Source of the DNA: Anoxybacillus tepidamans PS2
GTDB lineage: Bacteria; Bacillota; Bacilli; Bacillales; Anoxybacillaceae
Length of the DNA stretch: 64,000 nt
Direction of reading: 5' to 3'
Assembly: GCF_000620165.1 (NCBI RefSeq)
Contig: NZ_JHVN01000003.1
Span: 124,001-188,000, forward strand
This document shows positions 38,640 to 47,872 of the stretch, piece after piece. The number at the start of each line of letters is the position of its first letter. Positions within the stretch are counted from its first letter, which is position 1. The notes below the pieces were generated by a model. It did no database searches. It was not told the origin of the DNA and was given only the letters and a program-made list of their open reading frames with translations. A program made the translations under genes and the position numbers.

Positions 38640-38659
38640 CTCCGTTTGTTCGGACGGAG
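38640..38659 (-). promoter_or_regulatory. trpE Shine-Dalgarno-sequestering hairpin
   Basis: On the minus strand CTCCGT (38659-38654) pairs with ACGGAG (38645-38640), the second arm running into the GGAGGAGAG ribosome site of trpE. TRAP binding in B. subtilis favours a hairpin of this kind, lowering trpE translation. Confidence 0.6.
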
Positions 38660-38684
38660 AATGAGGGTTTATGAGGCATAATAA

Positions 38685-38717
38685 AGAGGAAAACCCAAAG
38701 ACGCTTATGTCTTTGGG
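38685..38717 (-). terminator. trp attenuator terminator
   Basis: CCCAAAGAC and GTCTTTGGG (38717-38709 and 38702-38694) form a perfect 9-bp stem with a 6-nt loop, followed on the minus strand by TTTTCCTCTTT. It lies 11 bases after the last TRAP triplet, the expected arrangement for transcription attenuation. Confidence 0.88.
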
Positions 38718-38728
38718 TAGATTGTTCG

Positions 38729-38785
38729 CTAAATATGCTCACCTCAGCTAAACTCACTCATTCTCATCTACCCTATGCTCATCTC
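38729..38785 (-). promoter_or_regulatory. TRAP-binding array in the trp leader
   Basis: On the minus strand eleven GAG/TAG triplets follow each other, mostly 2-3 nt apart: GAG-at-GAG-ca-TAG-gg-TAG-at-GAG-aat-GAG-t-GAG-tt-TAG, then ct-GAG-gt-GAG and a last TAG after 6 nt. Further GAG/TAG triplets lie upstream to about 38838. Eleven repeats match the eleven subunits of the TRAP ring, whose gene mtrB is at 46045. Confidence 0.85.
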
Positions 38786-38874
38786 ACTTAATCTCACTGT
38801 CTAAACTGACAGACAACTAACTCTCTCACTCAACTTGCAATCTATGCTGCGGCTCACCGACGCATCGGTTCGCC

Positions 38875-39264
38875 CTGCTTCCGCTTTTTCTTGTAATCTA
38901 GCTTCAGCAGCCAGCCGCTCCCTGTCAAATAACCCCCTCCCTTGAAGTGCAGAGCACTTCTTGCGGGCGGAGAACATTTGCCTGTCGCGGCTAGTCGGGC
39001 TGCTTCCGCTTTTTCCTATAATCCAGCTCCAGCAGCCAGCCGCTCCCTGTCAAATAACCTCCTCCCTCGAAGCGCAAGTCGCTTCTTGCGGGCGGAGAAC
39101 ATTTGCCTGTCGCGGCTAGTCGGGCTGCTTCCGCTTTTTCCTATAATCCAGCTCCAGCAGCCAGCCGCTCCCTGTCAAATAACCTCCTCCCTCGAAGCGC
39201 AAGTCGCTTCTTGCGGGCGGAGAACATTTGCCCGACGCGGCTAGTCGGGCTGCTTCCGCTTTTT
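38875..39264. repeat. Three tandem 125-bp palindromic repeats upstream of trp leader
   Basis: CTGCTTCCGC starts at 38875, 39000, 39125 and (partial copy) 39250, an exact 125-bp period. Copies 2 and 3 are nearly identical, copy 1 differs more. Each unit is a long imperfect inverted repeat: GCAGCC and AGCCGC on the left match GCGGCT and GGCTGC on the right, then CAAAT/ATTTG, CTCC/GGAG and a GAAGCG/CGCTTC core. TTGACA occurs in each unit on the minus strand but without a well-placed -10. Confidence 0.9.
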
Positions 39265-39273
39265 GTTATCATA

Positions 39274-39654
39274 TTACAAATCTTCTTTTTTTGTCAACGT
39301 TAAATCTGGTCGAAGCTGGGTCGCGTTCCGCAGGTAAATATGGACGATTTCTTCTTGTGCTTTTTTCGTCTGTACGGTCATCATCACCCGAATGCAGCGC
39401 GGCAAGGAGCCAGGAACGGGAATTTCCCGCATGCACATGACCGGCACATACGTCCATCCATCAATGCGGCGAAGCGCCTGTGCCGGAAAAGCGGCGGTCA
39501 AATCGTCCGTCACTGAAATCAAGACGTTTGCCACATCGCTCGCTTCCACATCGTTCGCCCGAATCATTTCCCGGAGCAATTCTTCCGTCGCATCGACAAT
39601 CTCCGTTGCTTCATTGTTCATGACTGTCGTTGCGCCGCGAATCCCTCTAATCAT
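39274..39654 (-). CDS. aroH: Chorismate mutase, AroH class
   Basis: 126 residues from the ATG at 39654; earlier in-frame starts lie in aroB. It rearranges chorismate to prephenate. [11 protein letters not shown], the [13 protein letters not shown] region and [20 protein letters not shown] are the hallmarks of the trimeric monofunctional AroH enzyme. Overlaps aroB by 8 bp and precedes the 125-bp repeat array. Confidence 0.96.
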   Translation of the reverse strand: MIRGIRGATTVMNNEATEIVDATEELLREMIRANDVEASDVANVLISVTDDLTAAFPAQALRRIDGWTYVPVMCMREIPVPGSLPRCIRVMMTVQTKKAQEEIVHIYLRNATQLRPDLTLTKKEDL

Positions 39655-40750
39655 GCTCTTCTTCCTCTCTTTGTGAAAATTCGTATAGCAGCGATAACAG
39701 CTGTTCATCCTCCACCGTCTCGATGTGGACGCTGCCGACATCTTTTAAAAGTACCATGCGGACGTTTCCGGCTTTCGCCTTTTTATCGCCCTTCATTTTT
39801 TGCAGCAACCGTTTCGGGGCGAGCTGCGGCGGGAGCGACACAGGGAACCCGAACGATGCGAACCATTGTTGCAAGCGATAGTTTGCAAACGATAAGCCAT
39901 AAACGCGCTCGCTGACAAAAATGGCAAACAGCATGCCGAGCGCCACCGCATCCCCGTGCGTGATCGCTCCATACCCGAGTTCGCTCTCAAGCGCGTGCCC
40001 TAGCGTATGGCCAAAATTCAAGTGCGCGCGTACCCCCGTCTCTTTTTCATCCTCACATACGATGCGCGCCTTTACTGCAATTCCTTGTTGAATGCAATAT
40101 TGCAACTTGTCCCCTTTAACATCTTCTAAGCTATGAATATTTGTTCGCAGCCACTCGTAAAACGAACGGTCGCCAATGAGAGAATGTTTAATGATCTCAG
40201 CAAAGCCAGAGCGCAGTTCTTTTTCCGGCAGTGACTTTAAAAACGCTGTATCATAAATGACGGCCTCCGGCTGATGAAACGCGCCAATCATATTTTTACC
40301 AAGCGGATGGTTGATCGCCACTTTTCCCCCGACCGCACTGTCATGCGCGAGCAATGTCGTCGGCATTTGCACGTAGGAAATGCCGCGCATAAACGTCGCT
40401 GCCACAAAGCCTGCCAAATCGCCAACCACCCCGCCGCCAAACGCGATAATGAGCGAGTGGCGATCCAGTCCATAAGAGAGAGCAGCGGTTTGGCACGCAT
40501 AATAATGCTCAAACGACTTCGCCGCCTCCCCGCTTGGAATAATGTGCACATACACATCGTAATCGTGCCTGAGCGCGGCCATGAGGTCCGCCAAGTACAA
40601 GCGTTCAAGCGTTTCGTCCGTAACGATCAGCAGTTTCGTACGCTTTTGAAAACCGAGCTCTTGCAGCAAATGTGAAAGCGATTCCGTTATCCCTTCGCCT
40701 AAAAAAAGCGGGTATTGTTTTGTCGCTGTTTCGATCATCGTTCGTTCCAT
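39647..40750 (-). CDS. aroB: 3-dehydroquinate synthase
   Basis: 367 residues. NAD- and metal-dependent second step of the shikimate pathway. [19 protein letters not shown] is the nucleotide site, [18 protein letters not shown] the substrate loop, and HTLGHALE holds metal-binding histidine. Starts at the ATG behind GGAGTTT and is 2 bp after aroF. Confidence 0.97.
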   Translation of the reverse strand: MERTMIETATKQYPLFLGEGITESLSHLLQELGFQKRTKLLIVTDETLERLYLADLMAALRHDYDVYVHIIPSGEAAKSFEHYYACQTAALSYGLDRHSLIIAFGGGVVGDLAGFVAATFMRGISYVQMPTTLLAHDSAVGGKVAINHPLGKNMIGAFHQPEAVIYDTAFLKSLPEKELRSGFAEIIKHSLIGDRSFYEWLRTNIHSLEDVKGDKLQYCIQQGIAVKARIVCEDEKETGVRAHLNFGHTLGHALESELGYGAITHGDAVALGMLFAIFVSERVYGLSFANYRLQQWFASFGFPVSLPPQLAPKRLLQKMKGDKKAKAGNVRMVLLKDVGSVHIETVEDEQLLSLLYEFSQREEEEHD

Positions 40751-40752
40751 TG

Positions 40753-41919
40753 TTAAAACTCCTTCGCATGACGGCGCATTTGTTCAATGTTCGCTTTAAT
40801 TAAATCCATTCGGTCTTGTCCGAACTGATCGACAATCGCCGCAGCAATTTCCCAAGCGACAACCGCTTCGGCAACAACGCTCGCCGCTGGCACAGCGCAA
40901 CTGTCCGAGCGCTCGATGCTCGCCGTAAACGGCTCTTTCGTATCAATGTCGACGCTTTCTAGCGGTTTGTATAGTGTCGGAATCGGCTTCATTACCCCGC
41001 GCACAACAATCGGCATGCCGGTTGTCATTCCGCCTTCAAAGCCGCCAGCGCGATTGGTGCGGCGGCGAAATCCGTGTTCTTTGCTCCAAACAATTTCATC
41101 GTGCACTTCACTTCCCGGAAGACGTGCCGCTTCAAAACCGATGCCAAACTCGACTCCTTTGAACGCATTAATGCTGACGATGGAAGCAGCGATTTTCGCG
41201 TCGAGCTTTCGATCGTAATGCACGTAGCTGCCGACCCCGGCCGGAACACCTTCAACAACCACTTCTACAATGCCCCCGATCGAATCGCCATTTTCTTTCG
41301 CCCGGTCGATCGCCTCCATCATTTTAACAGCCGCTTCTTCATCAAAGCAACGAACTGGCGACTGCTCTGTGACGCTTCGCAACTCTTCAAGCGATTCATA
41401 GGCGAGTCGCTCCGCGCGCACGCCGCCAATTTCAAGCACATGTCCCGCTACTTGAATGCCAAGCTCGGCTAAAATGCGCTTCGCCACCGCCCCGGCCGCC
41501 ACACGCACCGTTGTTTCTCTCGCTGATGATCGCTCGAGTACGTTGCGCATGTCGCGGTGTCCATATTTGATCGCACCGTTTAAGTCGGCATGCCCAGGTC
41601 GCGGCCGTGTCACTTTGCGCTTTACTTCATCTGCCTCATCGATTGGCTCGATTGCCATAATGTTCGTCCAGTGTTTCCAATCGCGGTTTTCGACGACAAG
41701 CGTAATCGGCGAGCCTAACGTTTTACCATGGCGCACACCGCTTAAAATTTTGACCTCGTCCTTTTCAATTTGCATTCGTCTTCCCCGGCCATATCCTTTT
41801 TGCCGTCTTGCCAACTCCATGTCAATATGCTCTTTTAGAAGCGACAGCCCCGCTGGAACACCTTCTAAAATCGTTGTCAGCTGCGGTCCGTGCGACTCCC
41901 CCGCTGTCAAATATCTCAT
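40753..41919 (-). CDS. aroF: Chorismate synthase
   Basis: 388 residues from the ATG at 41919 ([12 protein letters not shown]), behind AAGGGAGAG. The last shikimate step, an FMN-dependent 1,4-elimination; the gene is aroC in E. coli. [30 protein letters not shown] and [10 protein letters not shown] are its signature motifs. First gene of the aromatic supraoperon. Confidence 0.96.
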   Translation of the reverse strand: MRYLTAGESHGPQLTTILEGVPAGLSLLKEHIDMELARRQKGYGRGRRMQIEKDEVKILSGVRHGKTLGSPITLVVENRDWKHWTNIMAIEPIDEADEVKRKVTRPRPGHADLNGAIKYGHRDMRNVLERSSARETTVRVAAGAVAKRILAELGIQVAGHVLEIGGVRAERLAYESLEELRSVTEQSPVRCFDEEAAVKMMEAIDRAKENGDSIGGIVEVVVEGVPAGVGSYVHYDRKLDAKIAASIVSINAFKGVEFGIGFEAARLPGSEVHDEIVWSKEHGFRRRTNRAGGFEGGMTTGMPIVVRGVMKPIPTLYKPLESVDIDTKEPFTASIERSDSCAVPAASVVAEAVVAWEIAAAIVDQFGQDRMDLIKANIEQMRRHAKEF

Positions 41920-41992
41920 CTTTCTCTCTCCCTTCAACTCTTTAACGCGTTTATGTAACAATATATCATAATTTTACAAAATGAAAAGCGTT

Positions 41993-42026
41993 TATAAAAA
42001 AAGAATTCATCATTTCGATGAACTCT
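41993..42026 (-). terminator. Terminator of cheR
   Basis: AGAATTCATC (42002-42011) and GATGAACTCT (42017-42026) pair with one mismatch, and the minus strand continues into seven T's. Confidence 0.8.
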
Positions 42027-42034
42027 TTCCGATG

Positions 42035-42823
<789 letters not shown>

Positions 42824-42831
42824 CTATAAGA

Positions 42832-42863
42832 AAAGCGACTGGCTCATCAGTAGAGCCAATCGC
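42832..42863 (-). terminator. Terminator of ndk
   Basis: GCGACTGGCTC (42835-42845) and GAGCCAATCGC (42853-42863) form a stem with one internal mismatch; the minus strand continues with TTTTCTTA. Confidence 0.75.
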
Positions 42864-42870
42864 CCATATA

Positions 42871-43317
42871 TTAATATACCCACTCATGGATCAGCTTAGA
42901 GTAGTTGACAAGCTCTTCTTCCTTGAAGAACAAGTTGATTTCACGCTCTGCGCTCGCTGGTGAATCAGAACCATGAATTACGTTTTTGCCGACTGTTAAG
43001 CCAAAGTCGCCGCGAATAGTGCCAGGCGCCGCCTCTTGCGGGTTCGTTTTGCCCATCATTTGGCGCGCAGCGGCAATGACATTTTCGCCTTCCCATACCA
43101 TCGCGAACACTGGCCCTGATGTAATAAAGTCGACAAGTTCCCCGAAGAACGGGCGCTCTTTATGCTCCGCATAGTGCTGCTCCGCCAGTTCGCGGGATAC
43201 TTGCATCAATTTCGCTCCAACAAGCTGATAGCCTTTTTTCTCAAAGCGAGATACGATTTCGCCGATTAGATTGCGTTGAACCCCATCAGGCTTGACCATT
43301 AAAAATGTTCTTTCCAT
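42871..43317 (-). CDS. ndk: Nucleoside diphosphate kinase
   Basis: 148 residues. It passes phosphate from one nucleoside triphosphate to another diphosphate through the active-site histidine H115 in [31 protein letters not shown] is the usual N-terminus. Stands alone between hepT and cheR. Confidence 0.97.
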   Translation of the reverse strand: MERTFLMVKPDGVQRNLIGEIVSRFEKKGYQLVGAKLMQVSRELAEQHYAEHKERPFFGELVDFITSGPVFAMVWEGENVIAAARQMMGKTNPQEAAPGTIRGDFGLTVGKNVIHGSDSPASAEREINLFFKEEELVNYSKLIHEWVY

Positions 43318-43419
43318 CGTCGATACTCCACCTCTACACAGTTATGTACTAGGAAATAGCATTCCCATCAAAATAGTAACATTGTTTCCCATAAGAAGCA
43401 ATATAGTCCATGAAAGCGT

Positions 43420-44382
43420 TTAAAACTTTCTTTTGCCGATATATTTTGCGACATTATATAACGTTGAACGCGCCTTGTTTTTCGGAAGCGTCTCCAGCAC
43501 GGCAAACGCTTTTTGCAAATAGCGATCGCTCAACGCGTATGACTTTTCAATCGCTCCCGTTTCTTTAATCCGGGAAATAATATCGCTCATTTCACTTGCC
43601 GGTGTGTGAGGGTGAACGCTGACGATTTTTTCTTTAACGTGTCGGTCTTCCATCGCAAAAAGGGCAGGCAGCGTCACATTTCCTTGCAGCAAATCGCTTC
43701 CCGCCGGCTTGCCGAGTTGCTCCTCAGTGCCGACAAAATCAAGAATATCATCGGTAATTTGAAACGACATTCCGACATAATACCCGAACAAATAAAGGCG
43801 ATCCGCTACCTCTTGTGGAGCGTTCGCAGCGATCGCGCCAAGCTGGCAGCTGACAGCGATCAATAGCGCTGTTTTTCGTCTAATCCGCCGCAAATAGGAG
43901 CGGAGCTTTTGATCAAAGCGGTACTTATCTTTAATTTGCTCGATTTCTCCGCGGCACACTTCGACGATCGTGCGCGCTAGAATGCGATGAGCAAGCGGAT
44001 TGTCGAGCCGAGACATCAATTCAAGCGAACGGGCGAAAATGTAATCGCCGGTATACATCGCAAAGCGATTGCTCCATTTCGCCTTAATCGTTGGCCTGCC
44101 ACGCCGCATTTCCGCATCGTCAATTACGTCGTCATGAACGAGTGAGGCCATATGAATCAGTTCGAGCGCTACCGCCACATGTTTGATCCGTTCAATATCG
44201 TAATCGCCAAATTTGCCGGCAAGAAGCACAAGCACAGGGCGAATGCGCTTGCCGCCCGCCTGCAACAAATGAAGCGCGGCCTCGCTTAATAGCGAATAAT
44301 CGGATTGCATTGCCGCTTCCAATTCTTTTTCTACCAATTGTAAATCGGCATTTAAAAACGAATACATCGCTTTCAATTTCAT
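43420..44382 (-). CDS. hepT: Heptaprenyl diphosphate synthase component II
   Basis: 320 residues from the ATG that gives MKLKAMYSFL, as in the Geobacillus stearothermophilus enzyme as I recall it. Catalytic subunit that elongates FPP to C35 for menaquinone. The two aspartate-rich motifs are DDVIDD (around residue 82) and DDILD (around 210). Works with HepS, encoded two genes upstream. Confidence 0.96.
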   Translation of the reverse strand: MKLKAMYSFLNADLQLVEKELEAAMQSDYSLLSEAALHLLQAGGKRIRPVLVLLAGKFGDYDIERIKHVAVALELIHMASLVHDDVIDDAEMRRGRPTIKAKWSNRFAMYTGDYIFARSLELMSRLDNPLAHRILARTIVEVCRGEIEQIKDKYRFDQKLRSYLRRIRRKTALLIAVSCQLGAIAANAPQEVADRLYLFGYYVGMSFQITDDILDFVGTEEQLGKPAGSDLLQGNVTLPALFAMEDRHVKEKIVSVHPHTPASEMSDIISRIKETGAIEKSYALSDRYLQKAFAVLETLPKNKARSTLYNVAKYIGKRKF

Positions 44383-44410
44383 CATGTTCACCTTAATCTT
44401 TCGTAATGCG

Positions 44411-45118
44411 TCACGGTTTATACCCTAGATGCATAGCAGCCGCACCAAGCGCATACGGCTTTATTTCAACATTGACAAATCCAGCCTCCTCAAACATTCG
44501 GGCTAGCTCGTCCATCCCAGGAAAATCGCGCGCCGATTCTTGGAGCCACGAATATTCTTCGTAGCTCTTCGCAAAAATTTTTCCTAACAGCGGCATAATG
44601 AAGCGGAAGTAAAAATAATAAAGCTGCCGAAATCCGATGAGGGTCGGCTGCGATGTTTCTAGACAGACAGCTTTTCCACCCGGCTTCAAGACGCGATGCA
44701 TCTCCTTCAGCACCGTCATATAATCCGGCACATTTCGAAGCCCAAATCCAATTGTGACATAGTCAAAGGTATTGTCGGGGAATGGAAGCTGCATCGCATT
44801 GCCATGAATGAGCTTCACATTGCGAAGATGCCGCTCGTTCACTTTTAGTTCTCCGATTTGCAGCATATTTTTGCTAAAGTCAAGTCCGTATACCTCACCG
44901 CTCGGGCCGACTGCTTCTGCAAGGGCGATCGTCCAATCAGCCGTACCGCAACAAACATCGAGCGCTTTCGCTCCTTTTTGCACCTTCATTCGGTTCATCG
45001 TGTCTTCACGCCATTTGACGTGGCGTTTGAAGCTGATGACCGAATTCATTTTATCGTAATTCTCGTAAATTTTTTCGAACACGTGATGAACTCGTTCTTC
45101 TTTCGATCGTTGCATCAT
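44411..45118 (-). CDS. menG: Demethylmenaquinone methyltransferase
   Basis: 235 residues. The last step of menaquinone synthesis, a SAM-dependent C-methylation. SAM motif [17 protein letters not shown] near residue 53, then [20 protein letters not shown] and the LGYKP end. Between hepS and hepT, within a few bases of hepS. Confidence 0.96.
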   Translation of the reverse strand: MMQRSKEERVHHVFEKIYENYDKMNSVISFKRHVKWREDTMNRMKVQKGAKALDVCCGTADWTIALAEAVGPSGEVYGLDFSKNMLQIGELKVNERHLRNVKLIHGNAMQLPFPDNTFDYVTIGFGLRNVPDYMTVLKEMHRVLKPGGKAVCLETSQPTLIGFRQLYYFYFRFIMPLLGKIFAKSYEEYSWLQESARDFPGMDELARMFEEAGFVNVEIKPYALGAAAMHLGYKP

Positions 45119-45119
45119 T

Positions 45120-45926
45120 CTACCCTTCTTCCACTGTCTTTTTGGCGATGGCGGAAAAGCTTCCGATTAGTTCGGAAAGCCGCTTTTTTAGCAAGTCGTT
45201 GCATTCAAGCTTCATGTTTAACAGCTCTTCCTTGCAATGCTGAATATAACGATTGCAAATATGTGCTAAATAATGCTTTTGCTCTTTTGCCATCGCTTTG
45301 TTCTTCGAAAAGACAATGTTCGCCATTTGCTCAAAAAGAACGGATGTCCCTTGTTTGTTAAACTGCTCCTTTTCGCGACCGAGCCGCTTTAACAGCAAAA
45401 AATAATAAGCAAATTTCGACCATGACGGCACAGAGAGATGTTCGCCGATTTTATAAATAAGCGACGACTCAATAATAGCGACGCTATGAAACAGCGATTC
45501 AATTTTTCCGATATCTTTTTGGTATAAACGAATTTTATGCTCGTTAATTTCTTTAATCGCTTCCGCAAGCAAATAAATCGTTGTAAGATCGCTTCGTTTC
45601 GCTAAATATTCATAGTACAGCCCGCTGTATAAATCTCCAGCAAGCACCGTCAACTGTCTCATTTTTAGTTCGTCTTCTTGTTGACACGAAAGAGAATTGC
45701 TCACGTTATCATGGGTATCAAGGGCGATTTGTACAAGCATCACCGGAACTACATAGCCGTCCATTTCTTCAGGCGACAGCTGTGCGCTTGCTAGCATCGA
45801 TAATAACAATAAAATTCGATCCTCATCAATTGCTTGAGCGGATACATGCTGCAACAAATATGGATGGTAAAGAAAATGTTGAATTTGCTCTTTTAGCGTT
45901 GCTATTTTCTTCAAGATTTGTTCCAA
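45120..45926 (-). CDS. hepS: Heptaprenyl diphosphate synthase component I
   Basis: About 268 residues from a TTG at 45926 (AAGGGTGAT site); an ATG 48 bases upstream is less likely. The all-helical non-catalytic partner of HepT, needed for C35 chain length. Poorly conserved; recognised from DAIDED-like [14 protein letters not shown] near residue 30, the [14 protein letters not shown] segment and its place before menG-hepT. Exact start uncertain. Confidence 0.85.
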   Translation of the reverse strand: MEQILKKIATLKEQIQHFLYHPYLLQHVSAQAIDEDRILLLLSMLASAQLSPEEMDGYVVPVMLVQIALDTHDNVSNSLSCQQEDELKMRQLTVLAGDLYSGLYYEYLAKRSDLTTIYLLAEAIKEINEHKIRLYQKDIGKIESLFHSVAIIESSLIYKIGEHLSVPSWSKFAYYFLLLKRLGREKEQFNKQGTSVLFEQMANIVFSKNKAMAKEQKHYLAHICNRYIQHCKEELLNMKLECNDLLKKRLSELIGSFSAIAKKTVEEG

Positions 45927-46044
45927 TACGATCACCCTTGTTCCCCAAAAATTCGTGCTAAAGACATAACGCATTTAATTATAACATAATTTTTTATGAA
46001 AGGCTCTAATTTCGTAGAAAAAACAGAAACGTGCTGATTAAATG

Positions 46045-46266
46045 TCATTTCTTTCCTTCTGAATGAATTTCGCCGTGATTCGTCTGGATGAGAGCAGCTC
46101 CCCTCACCTTAATGGCAGATGTGTGCTCCGTAAACTGGGCGATGAGCACTTCCCCTTTGTCAAGCTTTTCGGAATGATGAAAACGCGTATCGGCTCCTCT
46201 CGTCAATCCAATGACATTGACGCCGTCTTCTAACGCTTTAATGACAATATAGTCGCTATTATACAT
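46045..46266 (-). CDS. mtrB: Transcription attenuation protein TRAP
   Basis: 73 residues. Forms an 11-subunit ring that, when bound to tryptophan, wraps RNA carrying GAG/TAG repeats. [21 protein letters not shown], the [20 protein letters not shown] stretch and IKVRGAALI correspond to the tryptophan pocket and the K-K-R RNA-binding edge. Its main target, the trpE leader, is in this window at 38640-38838. Follows folE by about 30 bp. Confidence 0.97.
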   Translation of the reverse strand: MYNSDYIVIKALEDGVNVIGLTRGADTRFHHSEKLDKGEVLIAQFTEHTSAIKVRGAALIQTNHGEIHSEGKK

Positions 46267-46297
46267 AACCTTCCCCCTTGGTGAAAAATAAATTTCA

Positions 46298-46864
46298 TCA
46301 TCCTTTGATAAGCGATAACACTTCAGCGCGAGCTACATGGTCTGTTTCGAACGTGCCGCGAACCGCTGTCGTTACTGTTTTCGCTCCCGGCTTTTTCACT
46401 CCGCGCATCGTCATGCACATATGCTCCGCCTCCACGACGACCATTACACCATGCGGCTCAAGCGTTTCCACAATTGCATCGGCAACAGTTGCGGTAATTC
46501 GTTCTTGAAGCTGCGGACGGCGCGCAACCGCCTCCACCGCGCGCGCAAGTTTGCTTAATCCCGTCACTTTTCCACCGCGAGGAATGTAAGCAACATGGGC
46601 AACTCCAAAAAACGGAACTAAATGATGCTCGCACATGGAGAAAAACGGTATGTCTTTGACAAGTACTAACTCTTCATGCTCTTCGCTAAAAACGGTTTGA
46701 AAATGCTCTTTCGGATCTTGGTTGAGTCCTGCAAACATTTCCGCATACATTTTCGCTACCCGCTTTGGTGTATCGATCAAGCCTTCCCGGTTTGGATCTT
46801 CGCCGACCGCTTCTAAAATAAGGCGAACCGCCTGTTCAATTTGTTCGTAATTGACATTTAACAT
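46298..46864 (-). CDS. folE: GTP cyclohydrolase I
   Basis: 188 residues; called mtrA in B. subtilis. It makes dihydroneopterin triphosphate for folate. Zinc ligands are C78 and H81 in [10 protein letters not shown] and C150 in [16 protein letters not shown] and [10 protein letters not shown] are conserved. Forms the two-gene folE-mtrB operon. Confidence 0.97.
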   Translation of the reverse strand: MLNVNYEQIEQAVRLILEAVGEDPNREGLIDTPKRVAKMYAEMFAGLNQDPKEHFQTVFSEEHEELVLVKDIPFFSMCEHHLVPFFGVAHVAYIPRGGKVTGLSKLARAVEAVARRPQLQERITATVADAIVETLEPHGVMVVVEAEHMCMTMRGVKKPGAKTVTTAVRGTFETDHVARAEVLSLIKG

Positions 46865-47035
46865 CTCTTACATCCTCCCGCATTCAACAAACTCCAAATA
46901 TCAATGCAACTGAAATTTATCATCGCTCAAAAAATGAAGAAAAGACTTGGTAAAAGGATCGAATTTGCATCGATAATAGTTTCTATGTACAAACGGGCGC
47001 TTCCCGTAATCCGATTCTAGCATATATGTGAAAAA

Positions 47036-47077
47036 AAAAGCAAAAAAAGAAGGGCAACGAAACTGACTTGCCCTTCT
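47036..47077 (-). terminator. Terminator of hbs
   Basis: AGAAGGGCAA (47048-47057) and TTGCCCTTCT (47068-47077) form a perfect 10-bp stem; the minus strand continues with TTTTTTTGC. Confidence 0.88.
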
Positions 47078-47100
47078 CCTAAGCTCTTTTTATGTAGCAA

Positions 47101-47373
47101 TTACTTCACAGCATCTTTAAGAGCTTTACCTGGTTTGAATGCAGGAACTTTGCTCGCAGGGATTTCCATTTCTTCGCCTGTTTGTGGATTGCGTCCTTTG
47201 CGAGCTGCGCGCTCACGCACTTCAAAGTTCCCAAAACCGATTAATTGAACTTTATCGCCGCTTTTAAGTGCTTCTGTAATGGATTCAAAAACAGCATCGA
47301 CTGCTTTTGTTGCATCTTTTTTAGAAAGGCCGCTAGTTTCTGCAACCGCATTGATTAATTCTGTTTTGTTCAT
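47101..47373 (-). CDS. hbs: DNA-binding protein HU
   Basis: 90 residues from the ATG at 47373, behind GGGAGGAGGTG. Small histone-like dimer that bends and compacts [15 protein letters not shown], the [18 protein letters not shown] beta-arm region and [12 protein letters not shown] are typical. It has an own promoter and terminator and is probably highly expressed. Confidence 0.98.
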   Translation of the reverse strand: MNKTELINAVAETSGLSKKDATKAVDAVFESITEALKSGDKVQLIGFGNFEVRERAARKGRNPQTGEEMEIPASKVPAFKPGKALKDAVK

Positions 47374-47476
47374 GCCATTCACCTCCTCCCAAGGTCGAAT
47401 CAACGTGCTTATTCCATTTGTTCACCATTTCTCCTATTTCTATACGTATCAAGCAATATAAATTATCGACATGCCT

Positions 47477-47505
47477 ATATTAAACGATTCGTCGTCATAA
47501 TTCAA
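47477..47505 (-). promoter_or_regulatory. Proximal hbs promoter
   Basis: On the minus strand TTGAAT (47505-47500) and TAATAT (47482-47477) are 17 bp apart, about 100 bp upstream of hbs. Confidence 0.65.
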
Positions 47506-47708
47506 CATATTTTCAGCAAATCAATGCAAATTAGTCACATTTCACCAAAGAAACTAAGTTTTGCTGATAAAAGATTACCATATGTCTAATCGTTTCGCAA
47601 GAAAAAATGCTTATTTTTCAAGGTTTTTGCCCTTTTATTCCTTTGGAAGAATAAACGACAAAACTCTCCCCCGCCAATGTCGCCACGCGCACAGCTTTCT
47701 GGCAAACT

Positions 47709-47738
47709 ATAATATGCCTCAATATTAAACGTTTACAA
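47709..47738 (-). promoter_or_regulatory. Possible distal hbs promoter
   Basis: On the minus strand TTGTAA (47738-47733) and TATTAT (47714-47709) are 18 bp apart, which would give hbs a leader of more than 300 nt. B. subtilis hbs is also known for more than one promoter and a long leader. Confidence 0.35.
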
Positions 47739-47790
47739 ACGAACTAAATACGCGACTTCTTATATGCTGACAAAATTTCGTATAAAGCTG

Positions 47791-47802
47791 GGGTGGTACC
47801 GC
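47791..47802 (+). promoter_or_regulatory. T-box-like core sequence without a visible T-box
   Basis: GGGTGGTACCGC equals the core of T-box antiterminators. It lies on the plus strand, in a GC-palindromic context (GGGGTGGTACCGCCGCCCC), with no plus-strand gene, terminator or specifier stem seen nearby. Confidence 0.25.
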
Positions 47803-47836
47803 CGCCCCCATTAGTAAAAAGAAATATCCAGACATG

Positions 47837-47862
47837 AAAAAAAGACCCCGAATCGGAGTCTG
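47837..47862 (-). terminator. Terminator of spoIVA
   Basis: On the minus strand GACTCCG-ATT-CGGGGTC (47860-47844) with a single G-T pair, followed by TTTTTTT. It lies about 12 bases beyond the spoIVA stop. Confidence 0.85.
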
Positions 47863-47872
47863 TGTGACACGT

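Noticed and set aside
38875-39264. CRISPR array
   Set aside because: Period is 125 bp of continuous, nearly identical sequence; there are no short repeats alternating with unique spacers and no cas genes.
38875-39264. TTGACA in each 125-bp unit as a promoter
   Set aside because: The nearest TATAAT-like hexamers are 22-25 bp away on the same strand, outside the usable range.
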